DNA from: Aromatoleum toluvorans
GTDB taxonomy: Bacteria; Pseudomonadota; Gammaproteobacteria; Burkholderiales; Rhodocyclaceae
Assembly: GCF_012910905.1 (NCBI RefSeq)
Contig: NZ_WTVN01000034.1
Span: forward strand, 1-50,167
DNA: 50,167 bases
Direction of reading: 5' to 3'
Shown: positions 20,080 to 28,216 of the stretch, piece by piece
Layout: the number at the start of each line of letters is the position of its first letter
How positions within the stretch are numbered: the stretch's first letter is position 1
Position numbers and translations under genes: made by a program
Notes under the pieces: model-generated
What the model was told of the DNA's origin: nothing
The model's input: the letters and a program-made list of their open reading frames with translations, nothing else
Databases searched by the model: none

Positions 20080-20997
20080 TCAGGCCTTGCCGCCCTGCTT
20101 CTGCATCAGCGTGTAGCCGAACAGCGCGGCACCCAGCGCGCCGGCGATCTGGCTGTCGATCTTGGTCTCGAGCTGCTTGATGCCCAGCAGGCGCTCGATG
20201 CGTTTCACGACGCCCGGGTTCTTCGCGATGCCGCCGGTGATGAAGAAGCCCTCTTCCACACCGATCCGCTCCAGCAGGCTCACCACGCGCTCGGCCATCG
20301 CCTGGCAGTAAGCCGCGATCACCTTGTTCTTCGTGTAGCCGGCCTTCAGGAGCGCCAGCGCCTCGGACTTCGCGAACACCACGCAGATCGACGACACGGC
20401 TTCCGGCTCCTCGTCGACGTCGAAGGAACGCGGGCCCAGCTCGGCGATGGGGATCTGCATCAGGTCGGAGATGACTTCCATGCCGCGGCCGGTACCGGCG
20501 GCGCACTTGTCGTTCATCAGGAAGTTCGTGACCTTGCCCTTGTCGTCGCAGTGGATGGCCTTGCAGTCCTGGCCGCCCATGTCGAGGATGGTGCGGACCT
20601 TGTTGCCGCCCATGTAGTTCGCGCCGCGGGCGTGGCACGCGATCTCGGTGATCGCCTTGTGGGCGAAGGGCACGTTCACCCGGCCGTAGCCGGTGCCGAC
20701 GACATAGTTGATGTCCTCGAGCTTCATGCCGATCTTGTCCATGATGCCGGCGAGCGCGTTCTTGGCCGAATCCGGCGAGTTGTTGCCGGTGCGCATGCTG
20801 TTGTAGCCATACAGCTCGCCGTCACACACCAGCACCGCCTGCGAGGACACCGAGCCGACGTCGATGCCGCAAGTGATGATCTTCGCGTCCTTCCAGTTCT
20901 TCGACTCGTCGTACCAGGTGTTTTCCTGCCAGCGCCAGAATTCCTTCTTCTCGGGGGCGGCGGTGGCGAGCTTGCTTTCATCGACTCCAGCGTTCAC
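20080..20997 (-). CDS. bzdQ: Benzoyl-CoA reductase ATPase subunit BzdQ (BcrA/BadF-like)
   Basis: A 305-residue ASKHA-fold activator subunit. It has the phosphate loop GIDVGSVSSQAVLV and DMGGQDCKAI, and the Cys ligands for the [4Fe-4S] cluster shared between the two ATPase subunits in NDKCAAGTG and SSICVVFAKSE. Its length fits Azoarcus BzdQ (about 300 residues) rather than the larger Thauera BcrA. The start is GTG at 20997 with AAGGAG upstream. With BzdP it hydrolyses ATP to push electrons to the NO subunits, which reduce benzoyl-CoA to a cyclohexadiene. Confidence 0.88.
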   Translation of the reverse strand: MNAGVDESKLATAAPEKKEFWRWQENTWYDESKNWKDAKIITCGIDVGSVSSQAVLVCDGELYGYNSMRTGNNSPDSAKNALAGIMDKIGMKLEDINYVVGTGYGRVNVPFAHKAITEIACHARGANYMGGNKVRTILDMGGQDCKAIHCDDKGKVTNFLMNDKCAAGTGRGMEVISDLMQIPIAELGPRSFDVDEEPEAVSSICVVFAKSEALALLKAGYTKNKVIAAYCQAMAERVVSLLERIGVEEGFFITGGIAKNPGVVKRIERLLGIKQLETKIDSQIAGALGAALFGYTLMQKQGGKA

Positions 20998-21028
20998 TTG
21001 ATCTCTCCTTGATTCATGTCCGGTCGGT

Positions 21029-21832
21029 TCAGTGCAGGCGCTCGGCCGCGATCAGCGCGCAGCCCAGCGCGCTGGCGAATTCGGGCAGCTCGGGCAGCAG
21101 CACCTCGTCGACCTCCATCGCGTTCTTCAGCGACGCGACAAAGCCCGGGTTATGGCCCATGCCGCCGATCAGCACGACCTGACCGTCGATGCCGACGCGC
21201 CGCACCATCGCGCACACGCGGCTTGCGACCGCATCCAGCACGGCCTTGGCGATGTCTTCCTTGGGCGTCGAGGAGTGGATCAGCGACACCACCTCGGACT
21301 CCGCGAACACCGTGCATTGCGCGTTCATCGGAATGCTCTTGTCGGACTTCAGGCTGGCTTCGCCGAACTCCTTGAGCGAGAGCTGCAGCGCGCGGCTCAT
21401 CGCCTCGGCGAAGGAACCGGCGCCGGCCGCGCACTTCTCGTTGCCGGCGAAGTCGATGGCCTTGCCCTCCGCGTCGGTCTTGATGCCGCGGCCTTCCTCG
21501 GCACCGACGTCCACCACCGTGCGGGCCTGCGGGTACATGTACACCGCACCGCGCGCGCCGGCGGTCATCTCGGTGATGCCCTCGGTGGCGAAGGCGACCT
21601 GGCCGCGGCCGGCGCCGGTGGCGAACACCGACTTCACGTCGCCGCGCGCCACGCCCGCCGCCTTCAGCGCATCGTCGTAGGCCTGTTCGGCGGCCTGGTC
21701 CGCGTCGAGGTCGCCCGGCAGCATCAGGTGCGCCTGCTTCACGACCATCAGCGGCTTGCCTTCCATGCTGACCTCTTCGAGCAGCACGACCTTGACGCTG
21801 CGCGACCCCATGTCGATTCCTGCGGTGATCAT
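21029..21832 (-). CDS. bzdP: Benzoyl-CoA reductase ATPase subunit BzdP (BcrD/BadG-like)
   Basis: A 267-residue ASKHA ATPase, the partner of BzdQ. It has GIDMGSRSVKVVLL at the start, the cluster Cys residues in GNEKCAAGAG and NAQCTVFAESE, and VLIGGMGHNPGF near the end. The ATG at 21832 has AGGACAGGAAG just upstream; a longer reading lacks a site. It lies 31 bases before bzdQ. The gap before it (to bzdO) is 276 bases and holds a palindromic repeat, unusual inside a multi-subunit operon. Confidence 0.87.
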   Translation of the reverse strand: MITAGIDMGSRSVKVVLLEEVSMEGKPLMVVKQAHLMLPGDLDADQAAEQAYDDALKAAGVARGDVKSVFATGAGRGQVAFATEGITEMTAGARGAVYMYPQARTVVDVGAEEGRGIKTDAEGKAIDFAGNEKCAAGAGSFAEAMSRALQLSLKEFGEASLKSDKSIPMNAQCTVFAESEVVSLIHSSTPKEDIAKAVLDAVASRVCAMVRRVGIDGQVVLIGGMGHNPGFVASLKNAMEVDEVLLPELPEFASALGCALIAAERLH

Positions 21833-21948
21833 CTTCCTGTCCTCATCTCGTTGGAATTGCTTGTGCATGTTGTACGGGCGCGCCGCTCTCTGGGGGGTTG
21901 GGTGTGCCGCGAGCACTCGGGTGATAGGTTGAGCGTTGCACGGCTTGC

Positions 21949-22044
21949 TCCCTCCCCTTCAAGGGGAGGGCCGGGGTGGGGATGGGTTGCGCGGACCTCA
22001 CCGAAACCCATCCCCCTCCTAACCTCCCCCTTGAAGGGGGAGGA
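21949..22044. repeat. CTCCCCTTCAAGGGGAG palindromic element, copy 1 (inside the bzd operon)
   Basis: A roughly 96-base element. At each end is a short palindrome (CTCCCCTTCAAGGGGAG at 21952-21968 and CTCCCCCTTGAAGGGGGAG at 22024-22042). Inside these, GGGATGGGTT and AACCCATCCCC form inner arms. The whole folds as one large inverted repeat. A second copy lies at 32477-32579. It sits between bzdO and bzdP and could cause differential expression of the subunits. Confidence 0.75.
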
Positions 22045-22108
22045 ACAAGGTGCCCCGCCTGACTCGTGAGTTCGATTGCCGCGCCGCTCTCTGCTGTTGT
22101 TGGGCGGA

Positions 22109-23419
22109 TCAGGCCGCCAGCTTGCGCAGGCCCAGCTGCTCCATGAAGGCATCGACGCGCGCCTGGGTGCGCACTTCGTCGAACTCGCGCTCGTCGCCCA
22201 TGTTTCCCTCGTAGGTCATGATCGGGATGCCGGCCTTGGCCATCGCCTGGCGGTTTTCCATGATGCCGACCGAGAGGCCTTCGCAGCCGCGGTTGAGGTG
22301 CATCATGCAGCCGTCGACCCCCCAGTCGCGTGCGATGTCGAGCATCATCCGGGACTTCACCGAGGGGTCGAAGAACTGCTGCCACAGCGGCTTCGACAGG
22401 TTCCAGTCGGCATACAGGCGCAGCGCCGTGTCGCGGTCGTTCAGCTCGATGCCCTTCTCCCACGGCACGGTGCGCGCGCCCCAGGAACCGTCTTCCTTGT
22501 ACTCCCAGGTACCTTCGAGGCCGAAGGTGTAGAGCGAGCCGATCGACACCGCACCGTAGCTCTCCAGGTAGCGGAAGATCTTCAGGAAGGGCCACGGCGG
22601 CTGCGTGTCGGACATCAGGCGGCAGCGCTCGTTGGCCACCGCGGCGATGCCGCGCGCGACGCGGTCCTTCACCTCGTCGTACAGCTCGTCCATGAAGTCC
22701 GCGCACCACTGCGAGGACTTGTGCAGGATGCACAGCACATACAACGAGTACATCGTCTTCTCGTCGAGCGGCGCGGGCCGCGCCTTCTGCAGCTCGCAGA
22801 TCTGCGCCCAGCGGCTGGTCGAGCGCATCTCGTTCCTGATCGCGCGGATCAGCAGCTCGTCGTCGCACTTGCGCCCGGTGGCCTTCTCGACGAACTCGAT
22901 CGAGTCGTGCAGCTGGCTGGTGACGTAGTCGAGGCGCTCGGGCGTGAGGTCCTTGTAGGCGCCCACCGAGACGTCGACGTAGAAGTCGGGGATGTTCTTC
23001 ACGCGCGACACATGCTGGTACCACTTCGCATGCGAGCAGCAGATCTGCGTCTGGTAGATGAAGTCCGAGGTCGGCCACTTGCCGCCGTAGAAGTACTCGT
23101 CCAGATGCATGCTGCCCCAGTAGATGCGCATGTAGGAGCACATGTCGCGCGCGAAGCCGTAGGACTCGGCGGCGTCGAGGCAGCGCTGCGTGAACTTCTT
23201 GTCGAGCGACACGCCGGCCGAGTACGGCTCGCCGGTCAGCGGATAGACGTCGTCGCCGAGCGAGGTCGGGATCGCGTCGAAGGACCAGCCCGCAGCGGAC
23301 CAGCGGATGCCGCCGTTGTCCTTGGCGCGGGCGTAGTTGTGGTAGTACTGCTCGCGCAGCTGCTTGGCCTTGCCCCACAGCTTGAGCGGCTCGGTCGGGT
23401 AGATCGCCTTCGTATCCAT
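22109..23419 (-). CDS. bzdO: Benzoyl-CoA reductase substrate-side subunit BzdO (BcrB/BadE-like)
   Basis: A 436-residue protein of the HgdB/2-hydroxyacyl-CoA dehydratase fold. Cys-containing segments such as [27 protein letters not shown] and [11 protein letters not shown] would supply cluster and substrate-site ligands. Its size fits BzdO/BcrB. CAGGAGACAAGAC precedes the ATG, 19 bases after bzdN. With BzdN it forms the module that binds benzoyl-CoA and performs the two-electron ring reduction. Expected to be oxygen-sensitive and used under denitrifying conditions. Confidence 0.87.
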   Translation of the reverse strand: MDTKAIYPTEPLKLWGKAKQLREQYYHNYARAKDNGGIRWSAAGWSFDAIPTSLGDDVYPLTGEPYSAGVSLDKKFTQRCLDAAESYGFARDMCSYMRIYWGSMHLDEYFYGGKWPTSDFIYQTQICCSHAKWYQHVSRVKNIPDFYVDVSVGAYKDLTPERLDYVTSQLHDSIEFVEKATGRKCDDELLIRAIRNEMRSTSRWAQICELQKARPAPLDEKTMYSLYVLCILHKSSQWCADFMDELYDEVKDRVARGIAAVANERCRLMSDTQPPWPFLKIFRYLESYGAVSIGSLYTFGLEGTWEYKEDGSWGARTVPWEKGIELNDRDTALRLYADWNLSKPLWQQFFDPSVKSRMMLDIARDWGVDGCMMHLNRGCEGLSVGIMENRQAMAKAGIPIMTYEGNMGDEREFDEVRTQARVDAFMEQLGLRKLAA

Positions 23420-23438
23420 GTCTTGTCTCCTGTCGGGC

Positions 23439-24578
23439 TCAGAACAGCTCTTCTTCGCTCAGCGTCTCGAGCATCGCCTCGATGCGGATGCGGAACGGGC
23501 CGATCGGGTTGGTGATGTCGAATTCGAGGAACAGCGTCGGGATGCCGTTGGCCTCGAGGTGACGCTTGAGGTCCGGGTAATCGCCTTCGTGCGGGTCGCA
23601 GAACTTCTGCTGCAGGAACACGGCCGCCTGCACCTTGTATTCCTTCGCGAGGTTCAGCACGTGGTCGAAGCGCGTGTGCGCCGGGTAGTCCTTGGTCGGG
23701 CAGGCCGGGCGGTCGCAGTAGCGTTCGGCAATCGCCTTGACGACGTCGGCCTCGGGCTTCGAGGCGTTCCAGAAGTAGCGCGTGCCCGAGCACTGGTCGT
23801 CGATGACGATCGTGGCTCCGACCGACTCGACCATCGCCATGAAGGCGACGTCGTCGTTCTCCGAGCCGATCGTCATGAAGCGCGCACCCGTCGGGCGCGT
23901 GACTTTCCGGCTGGGCAGCGCCGCCAGCACCTTGCGGAGCATCTCGTTGTGCTCGCGCTTGTCGATGAACTGCGCGGTGATCGACGCGTACAGCGCCTCG
24001 ACGCCGGTGACCTTGGGATTTTCGTCCTTGCGGTAGTCGAACAGCTCGCGCAGCAGGCGGCGGTTCTCGTCCATCACCACGAGCGCGTCGCGCAGCATGT
24101 CGTCGGTGAGTTCCTTGCCGGTCAGCGTCTGCAGGAACACGCGGAAGCGCTGGATCTCGGCGTAGTGCGCCTTGCGCGAGTGCGGCGACTGCACGTCATT
24201 GGGCATCGCCACGTAGTAGTCCCATTGCACCGTCGGCACGTTCTGGCGCCACGAGCTGTAGGCCTGACGGTACTGGATGCAGGACTGCGTCAGCGTGACG
24301 CCTTCCGCGTAGTCGAAGCGGCCCAGCAGGCCCTGCGCCAGCGAGTCGCGGCAGAACGGGCAGAACATGCCGAAGATGTGCGGCTCGGTGACGTTCTGCG
24401 GCTCGTGCGCGCCGAGCACACGCACCGGCAGCATGCCGGCCGCGATCAGCAGCTCCTCGGGCGTGTAGGTGCACATCGTCGCGACGACCTGGCCGCCGGT
24501 GCGCGCCTTCCACGCGCGGGCGTAGTCGTGGCGCTTCTCGTACCACTCCTTGAACTGGTCAAACAATCCGTCGTTCAT
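23439..24578 (-). CDS. bzdN: Benzoyl-CoA reductase substrate-side subunit BzdN (BcrC/BadD-like)
   Basis: A 379-residue protein of the same fold as BzdO. Diagnostic segments are [34 protein letters not shown] and [16 protein letters not shown], whose Cys residues would coordinate an FeS cluster. The ATG at 24578 has AAGGAGACGGATTC upstream. It heads the minus-strand operon bzdN-O-P-Q-GNAT. No ferredoxin gene (bzdM) is in or next to this operon. Its promoter region carries two TetR-type palindromes and one TGCA-N6-TGCA site. Confidence 0.87.
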   Translation of the reverse strand: MNDGLFDQFKEWYEKRHDYARAWKARTGGQVVATMCTYTPEELLIAAGMLPVRVLGAHEPQNVTEPHIFGMFCPFCRDSLAQGLLGRFDYAEGVTLTQSCIQYRQAYSSWRQNVPTVQWDYYVAMPNDVQSPHSRKAHYAEIQRFRVFLQTLTGKELTDDMLRDALVVMDENRRLLRELFDYRKDENPKVTGVEALYASITAQFIDKREHNEMLRKVLAALPSRKVTRPTGARFMTIGSENDDVAFMAMVESVGATIVIDDQCSGTRYFWNASKPEADVVKAIAERYCDRPACPTKDYPAHTRFDHVLNLAKEYKVQAAVFLQQKFCDPHEGDYPDLKRHLEANGIPTLFLEFDITNPIGPFRIRIEAMLETLSEEELF

Positions 24579-24705
24579 GAATCCGTCTCCTTGTGATTGC
24601 CCCACCCGCCGGGCGATCCGCCCTGTCGGGGAGCCTGCCGGCCCAGTCGTCCCGGTCCCCTGTCCGTTCCCGTCTCCACTCCAGTCTGTTTGATGTCCAT
24701 CAACT

Positions 24706-24725
24706 GACTGAATGTTCGTTCACTC
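24706..24725 (-). promoter_or_regulatory. TetR-type operator O6 at the bzdN start site
   Basis: GACTGAATGTTCGTTCACTC, near-perfect match to the family consensus. It overlaps the downstream part of the predicted -10 box (24722-24727) and the expected transcription start, a repressing position. Confidence 0.68.
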
Positions 24726-24750
24726 TACATCCGGAGTTTGGCGAAAGCAA
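24722..24750 (-). promoter_or_regulatory. Predicted bzdN promoter
   Basis: On the minus strand: -35 TTGCTT (24745-24750), 17 bases, -10 TAGAGT (24722-24727). It is about 140 bases before the bzdN ATG and lies exactly between operators O6 and O7. The boxes are imperfect, so activation may be needed; an Fnr/AcpR-type site was not found by eye. Confidence 0.45.
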
Positions 24751-24755
24751 GCGCA

Positions 24756-24775
24756 GAATGAACAATTATTCATTC
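24756..24775 (-). promoter_or_regulatory. TetR-type operator O7 upstream of the bzdN -35 box
   Basis: GAATGAACAATTATTCATTC has perfect 7-base arms (GAATGAA/TTCATTC). Its centre is 50 bases from that of O6, so two bound dimers would flank the promoter from both sides. Confidence 0.68.
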
Positions 24776-24778
24776 GAC

Positions 24779-24792
24779 TGCAATGGAGTGCA
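24779..24792. promoter_or_regulatory. BoxR/BzdR-type TGCA-N6-TGCA site next to the bzdN promoter
   Basis: TGCAATGGAGTGCA. The same TGCA-N6-TGCA spacing occurs twice in the boxR promoter (38103-38116 and 38190-38203). From memory, BzdR-family regulators recognise TGCA repeats. It lies three bases from O7. A single short site can arise by chance, so confidence is moderate. Confidence 0.45.
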
Positions 24793-24995
24793 GGCGGACG
24801 GACCTGCGGTAAGGGGCGAGGCGAGGAAAAGGGAATCGACGGCGAATCCCTGCGTGCCCGTCGACGCGTTCAGGGCGCAGGGCGGCGGCGCCGACCCATT
24901 AGCGGTGGCGGAAGGCGCAGGAGCGGGGGCGCCGTGTCACGAGGGTGCGGCAGGCGCGCGGGGCAAGGCGTCGCGGCCCTGCCCCGCCGCGGGGA

Positions 24996-26540
24996 TCAGG
25001 CGTGGAAGCGCCCGTCCGGCCGCAATGCCACGCGCTGCAGCAGCGGCGACAGGCGGTAGCGCTCCTCGCCATAGTGCGCGCGCAGGTTCTCCAGCACGCG
25101 CGCGACGAAGGGGACGCCCAGCGCGTCGGCCCACGCGAGCGGGCCGCGCGGGTAGTTGGTGCCGTAGCGCATCGCGGTGTCGATGTCGGCGGCGGTGCCG
25201 ATGCCCTGCAGGACGCCGTCGGCGGCTTCGTTCGCGAGCATCGCGACGGTGCGCAGGCCGACCAGGCCGGCGACGTCGTCGAGGCGGCCGATGACTGCCT
25301 CGGTGCGCTGCAGCGTGCCGACGACGGCGTTCCACGCCCCGTGGCCGCAGGAATCGGCACGGGCGAGCGTGAGGCGCTTGGCCGTTGCGTAGTCGAGCGC
25401 GAGATCCATGACGACGAGGTTGGCGAAGCCTTCCTCGTGGGCACGGCGCGAGGCGCTGCGGCCGTCGGACAGCGCCAGACGGGCGGTGCCGATGTCGATC
25501 CAGCCGCGGGCGGCGCCGGCGCCCTGCCCTTCGCCCGGTACGCGGCGCACGATGACGCCACCGGCTTCGAGGCGGGCGATCAGCGGGGTCGCGGGGCCGA
25601 GGTCGCCGACCACCGTGACCGCGGCTTCACCTTGCTGCGGCGCTTCGCTCTGCGGCGCGGGCGGGCTCGCGCCTTCGGCGTAGTCGTAGAAACCGCGCCC
25701 GCTCTTGCGCCCCAGGCGGCCGGCGGCGACGAGCTCCTGCTGGATCAGGCTCGGCGTGAAGCGCTTGTCGCCGAAGTAGGCGTCGAAGACGGACCGGGTG
25801 ACGGCGAAGTTCACGTCGTGGCCGATGAGGTCCATCAGCTCGAAGGGGCCCATCGGGAAGCCGCAGCCGTCGCGCAGCGCCGCGTCGAGCGTTGCGGGGT
25901 CGGCGGCGCGCTCGCCCAGCACGCGCAGGGCCTCGGCGTAGTACGGGCGGGCGACGCGATTGACGATGAAGCCGGGCGTCGAGGTCGCGTGCACCGGGAC
26001 CTTGCCCCAGGCTTTCGCGGTTTCGTACAGCGTGTCGGCGAGGGCGCGCGTCGTCGCGAGGCCGGAGACGATCTCGACCAGCTTCATGCGCGGCGCGGGG
26101 TTGAAGAAGTGCAGGCCCGCGAGGCGTTCCGGGCGGTCGAGCGCGGCGCCGATCTGCGTGATCGACAGCGACGAGGTGTTGGTCGCGAGGATCGCGTCCG
26201 CGTCGAGCAGGTCTTCGAGCGCCCGGAAAAGTTTTTGTTTGACGTCGAGGTTCTCGACGATGGCTTCGATCGCGAGGCCGGCGTCGCGCGCGGCGGCGAG
26301 CTCGGTGACGGGGATCACGCGCGCGAGCGTGGCGTCCGCCTCGGCCTCGGCGAGCTTGCCCCTGGCGGCGAGGAAGCGCAGGTCGCGCGCGATGCCGTCG
26401 CGGCCCTTCTCGACCGCTTCGGCGCGCGTGTCGTAGAGGTAGACGGCGTGCCCGGCGGCGGCGGCGACGTGGGCGATGCCGCTGCCCATCGCCCCGGCGC
26501 CGATGACGAGCACCTTCACGTCGGTGGTGAGCGCGGTCAT
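24996..26540 (-). CDS. 3-hydroxyacyl-CoA dehydrogenase (PaaH/PaaC-like), probable 3-hydroxyadipyl-CoA dehydrogenase
   Basis: A 514-residue protein. The N-terminal NAD domain opens VLVIGAGAMGSGIAHVAA (residues 9-26). The catalytic His is in HFFNPAPRMKLVEI, followed by the C-terminal dimer domain PGFIVNRVARPYY. A second copy of the C-terminal domain (GTNYPRGPLAWADALG) gives the PaaH-type length. In the box route, 3-hydroxyadipyl-CoA must be oxidised to 3-oxoadipyl-CoA before the thiolase at 44049; this is the only such enzyme in the window. It follows rubredoxin by nine bases. Confidence 0.87.
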   Translation of the reverse strand: MTALTTDVKVLVIGAGAMGSGIAHVAAAAGHAVYLYDTRAEAVEKGRDGIARDLRFLAARGKLAEAEADATLARVIPVTELAAARDAGLAIEAIVENLDVKQKLFRALEDLLDADAILATNTSSLSITQIGAALDRPERLAGLHFFNPAPRMKLVEIVSGLATTRALADTLYETAKAWGKVPVHATSTPGFIVNRVARPYYAEALRVLGERAADPATLDAALRDGCGFPMGPFELMDLIGHDVNFAVTRSVFDAYFGDKRFTPSLIQQELVAAGRLGRKSGRGFYDYAEGASPPAPQSEAPQQGEAAVTVVGDLGPATPLIARLEAGGVIVRRVPGEGQGAGAARGWIDIGTARLALSDGRSASRRAHEEGFANLVVMDLALDYATAKRLTLARADSCGHGAWNAVVGTLQRTEAVIGRLDDVAGLVGLRTVAMLANEAADGVLQGIGTAADIDTAMRYGTNYPRGPLAWADALGVPFVARVLENLRAHYGEERYRLSPLLQRVALRPDGRFHA

Positions 26541-26549
26541 CGCGTCACC

Positions 26550-26720
26550 TCACTCCGAATCGGGGGCCGGGTTGAAGTGCTCCTTGCCGTTGCCGCAGTC
26601 GGGGCAGACCCAGTCCTCGGGGACGTCTTCCCATTTCGTGCCGGCCGCAATGCCGTCGTCGGGCAGGCCGTCGGCCTCGTTGTAGGGGAAGTAGCAGGCG
26701 CTGCACTGGTAGATGGTCAT
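26550..26720 (-). CDS. Rubredoxin
   Basis: A 56-residue rubredoxin. The iron-binding pairs are CSAC (near residue 6) and CPDC (near residue 39), with the family pattern GTKWEDVPEDWVCPDCG between and around them. The ATG at 26720 has AGAGAGAA upstream. It sits in an operon with the 3-hydroxyacyl-CoA dehydrogenase. Its redox partner is not evident: it may serve an oxygenase, an oxygen-detoxifying enzyme or, speculatively, benzoyl-CoA reductase, whose own ferredoxin is not in the window. Confidence 0.9.
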   Translation of the reverse strand: MTIYQCSACYFPYNEADGLPDDGIAAGTKWEDVPEDWVCPDCGNGKEHFNPAPDSE

Positions 26721-26784
26721 GATGGCGTTCTCTCTGTGTCGTTGAGGGGGGGTCGGGCGCTCTGCGGCGCCGTTCTGGGGTTTC

Positions 26785-26874
26785 GCAGGGCGGAAGAGCG
26801 CAGCGCCTTCCGCCGGATGCATGGGGCGATCCAAGCACCACGGCGGAAGGCGCCTTCGGCTTTTCCGCCCTACG
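26785..26874. repeat. GTAGGGCGG-family composite palindrome (R2)
   Basis: A pair of REP units facing each other: GCAGGGCGGAAGAGCGCAGC at the left and GGCTTTTCCGCCCTACG at the right, with CGCCTTCCGCCGGATGC and its counterpart inside. It starts two bases after the TGA of the crotonase gene at 26875 (minus strand). Confidence 0.8.
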
Positions 26875-27678
26875 TCATATCGGTGAAGTGCTCGGGAAAT
26901 TCGGCGTCCGCCGCTCGCGCACGGCGGCGAGGCCTTCGCGCACTTCGGGGCCGGTGAAGCCGAGCATCTCCAGCGCGACCGAGTTGTCGAAGATCGGGCC
27001 GGCCTGGCGCAGCCAGTTGTTGAGGCTGTGCTTGGTCCAGCGCAGCGCCGTCTGCGGGCCGGCGGCGAGCTTCTTCGCGATGTCGAAGGCGGTGGCGCGC
27101 AGGGCGTCGGCCTCCACCGCCATCGACACGAGGCCGATGCGTTCGGCTTCCTCGCCGCTCACTTCGTTCGACAGCAGCAGATGCAGCTTCGCCTTCGCCA
27201 TGCCGCACAGGAGCGGCCAGATGATCGCGGCGTGGTCGCCCGCGGCCACCCCCAGACGGGTGTGGCCGTCGATGAGGCGTGCGTTCTTCGCGGCGATCGA
27301 GATGTCCGCCAGCAGCGCGACGGCGAGGCCGCCGCCGACCGCCGGGCCGTTGATCGCCGAGACGATCACTTTCGAGCAGTTGATCATGTTGTAGACGATG
27401 TCGCGCGCTTCCTTCCACACGCGGGCGCGGTGCTCGAACTCGTCGACCATCGCGGCGACGAGGTCCAGTGTGCCGCCGGCGGAGAAGCCCTTGTCCTGGC
27501 CGCGCACGACGATCACCGACACCGCCGGATCGCGGTCGAGGTCGCGCCAGATGTCGGCGAGCTCGCCGTGGCCGGTGGCGTCGGCGGCGGGGAGCTTGCC
27601 CGGCTCGCCGAGGATCACTTCGGCGATGCCGTGCTCGTGGAGCTCGACCTTGAGGTTGGTGTAACGGCTGTAGTCCAT
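26875..27678 (-). CDS. Crotonase-superfamily protein lacking the hydratase glutamates; candidate dehydroadipyl-CoA isomerase
   Basis: A 267-residue crotonase. The first glutamate position reads GGGLAVALLAD and the second RLIDGHTRLGVAAGDHAA, so neither hydratase Glu is present, but an Asp (GDHAA) occupies the position used by dienoyl-CoA isomerases. The box route needs a double-bond shift from 3,4- to 2,3-dehydroadipyl-CoA after BoxD, and this gene stands among box-linked genes. Isomerase is therefore a plausible but unproven call; the NCBI-type name would be enoyl-CoA hydratase/isomerase family. The ATG lies after an AACGAAGGACAG-type site. Confidence 0.7.
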   Translation of the reverse strand: MDYSRYTNLKVELHEHGIAEVILGEPGKLPAADATGHGELADIWRDLDRDPAVSVIVVRGQDKGFSAGGTLDLVAAMVDEFEHRARVWKEARDIVYNMINCSKVIVSAINGPAVGGGLAVALLADISIAAKNARLIDGHTRLGVAAGDHAAIIWPLLCGMAKAKLHLLLSNEVSGEEAERIGLVSMAVEADALRATAFDIAKKLAAGPQTALRWTKHSLNNWLRQAGPIFDNSVALEMLGFTGPEVREGLAAVRERRTPNFPSTSPI

Positions 27679-27700
27679 CGTCTGTCCTTCGTTCTCGATC

Positions 27701-27790
27701 GTAGGGCGGAAAAGCGAAGCGCCTTCCGCCGTATGCCGGGCCCGGATGAGCGCATGCGGCGGCGAAGTTGCTTTCGGCTTTCCGCCCTAC
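27701..27790. repeat. GTAGGGCGG-family composite palindrome (R3)
   Basis: GTAGGGCGGAAAAGCG at the left pairs with the terminal GGCTTTCCGCCCTAC at the right. The right end supplies the TAG stop codon (27787-27789) of the thioesterase gene on the minus strand, and the left end lies 22 bases before the crotonase ATG. Confidence 0.8.
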
Positions 27791-28209
27791 GGGTTATGCG
27801 GCTCCAGAAAGCGGCTGAAGCGCTCGCGCCATTCGCCGTCGATCGCGGTCGCGCGCGGGGCGCCGCCGAGATCGGCCCACACCACCGTCTGCTTCGCGCG
27901 GAAGCGCACCTGCTCGCCCATCGACGCGGTCGTGACGATGTCCATCGAGCTGCCGCCGATGCGCGCGACGTAGAGCGTGAAGGTCAGTTCGTCGCCGTGC
28001 ATGCTCGGCGCGATGAAATCGACTTCGAGGTGGCGCATCGGTACGCCGCGGCGGATCTCGGCGTGCAGCTTGTAGAAGTCCACGCCGATGCCGCGGTCGA
28101 ACCAGTCCTCGATCACTTCGTTGCACAGCACCAGGCACTGCGGGTAGAAGACGATGCCGGCCGGGTCGCAGTGGTGGAAGCGGATGGGTTTCTTGCATTC
28201 GAAGATCAT
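27787..28209 (-). CDS. Hotdog-fold acyl-CoA thioesterase (4-hydroxybenzoyl-CoA thioesterase family), probable benzoyl-CoA thioesterase
   Basis: A 140-residue 4HBT protein with the active-site segment RFHHCDPAGIVFYPQ, where the Asp is the usual catalytic residue. Azoarcus evansii has a benzoyl-CoA thioesterase encoded in its box cluster, which rescues CoA when benzoyl-CoA accumulates; this gene has the same context. Its stop codon is part of the repeat R3. The next gene upstream, the alpha/beta hydrolase, ends seven bases away, so they are cotranscribed. Confidence 0.82.
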   Translation of the reverse strand: MIFECKKPIRFHHCDPAGIVFYPQCLVLCNEVIEDWFDRGIGVDFYKLHAEIRRGVPMRHLEVDFIAPSMHGDELTFTLYVARIGGSSMDIVTTASMGEQVRFRAKQTVVWADLGGAPRATAIDGEWRERFSRFLEPHNP

Positions 28210-28216
28210 GGCGGTT

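Larger units (their letters stand above)
24579..24995. other. Regulatory gap upstream of bzdN
   Basis: 417 bases between bzdN and the end of the 3-hydroxyacyl-CoA dehydrogenase gene, both on the minus strand. It contains the bzdN promoter, two TetR-type operators and a BoxR/BzdR-type site in 24706-24792. The rest (24793-24995) is GC-rich with no gene I can support. Confidence 0.7.

Noticed and set aside
24779-24792. TGCA-N6-TGCA site as a certain BoxR operator
   Set aside because: One 8-base-specific match is expected about once per 50-60 kb by chance, so I kept it only as a moderate-confidence site because of its position at a benzoyl-CoA gene promoter.
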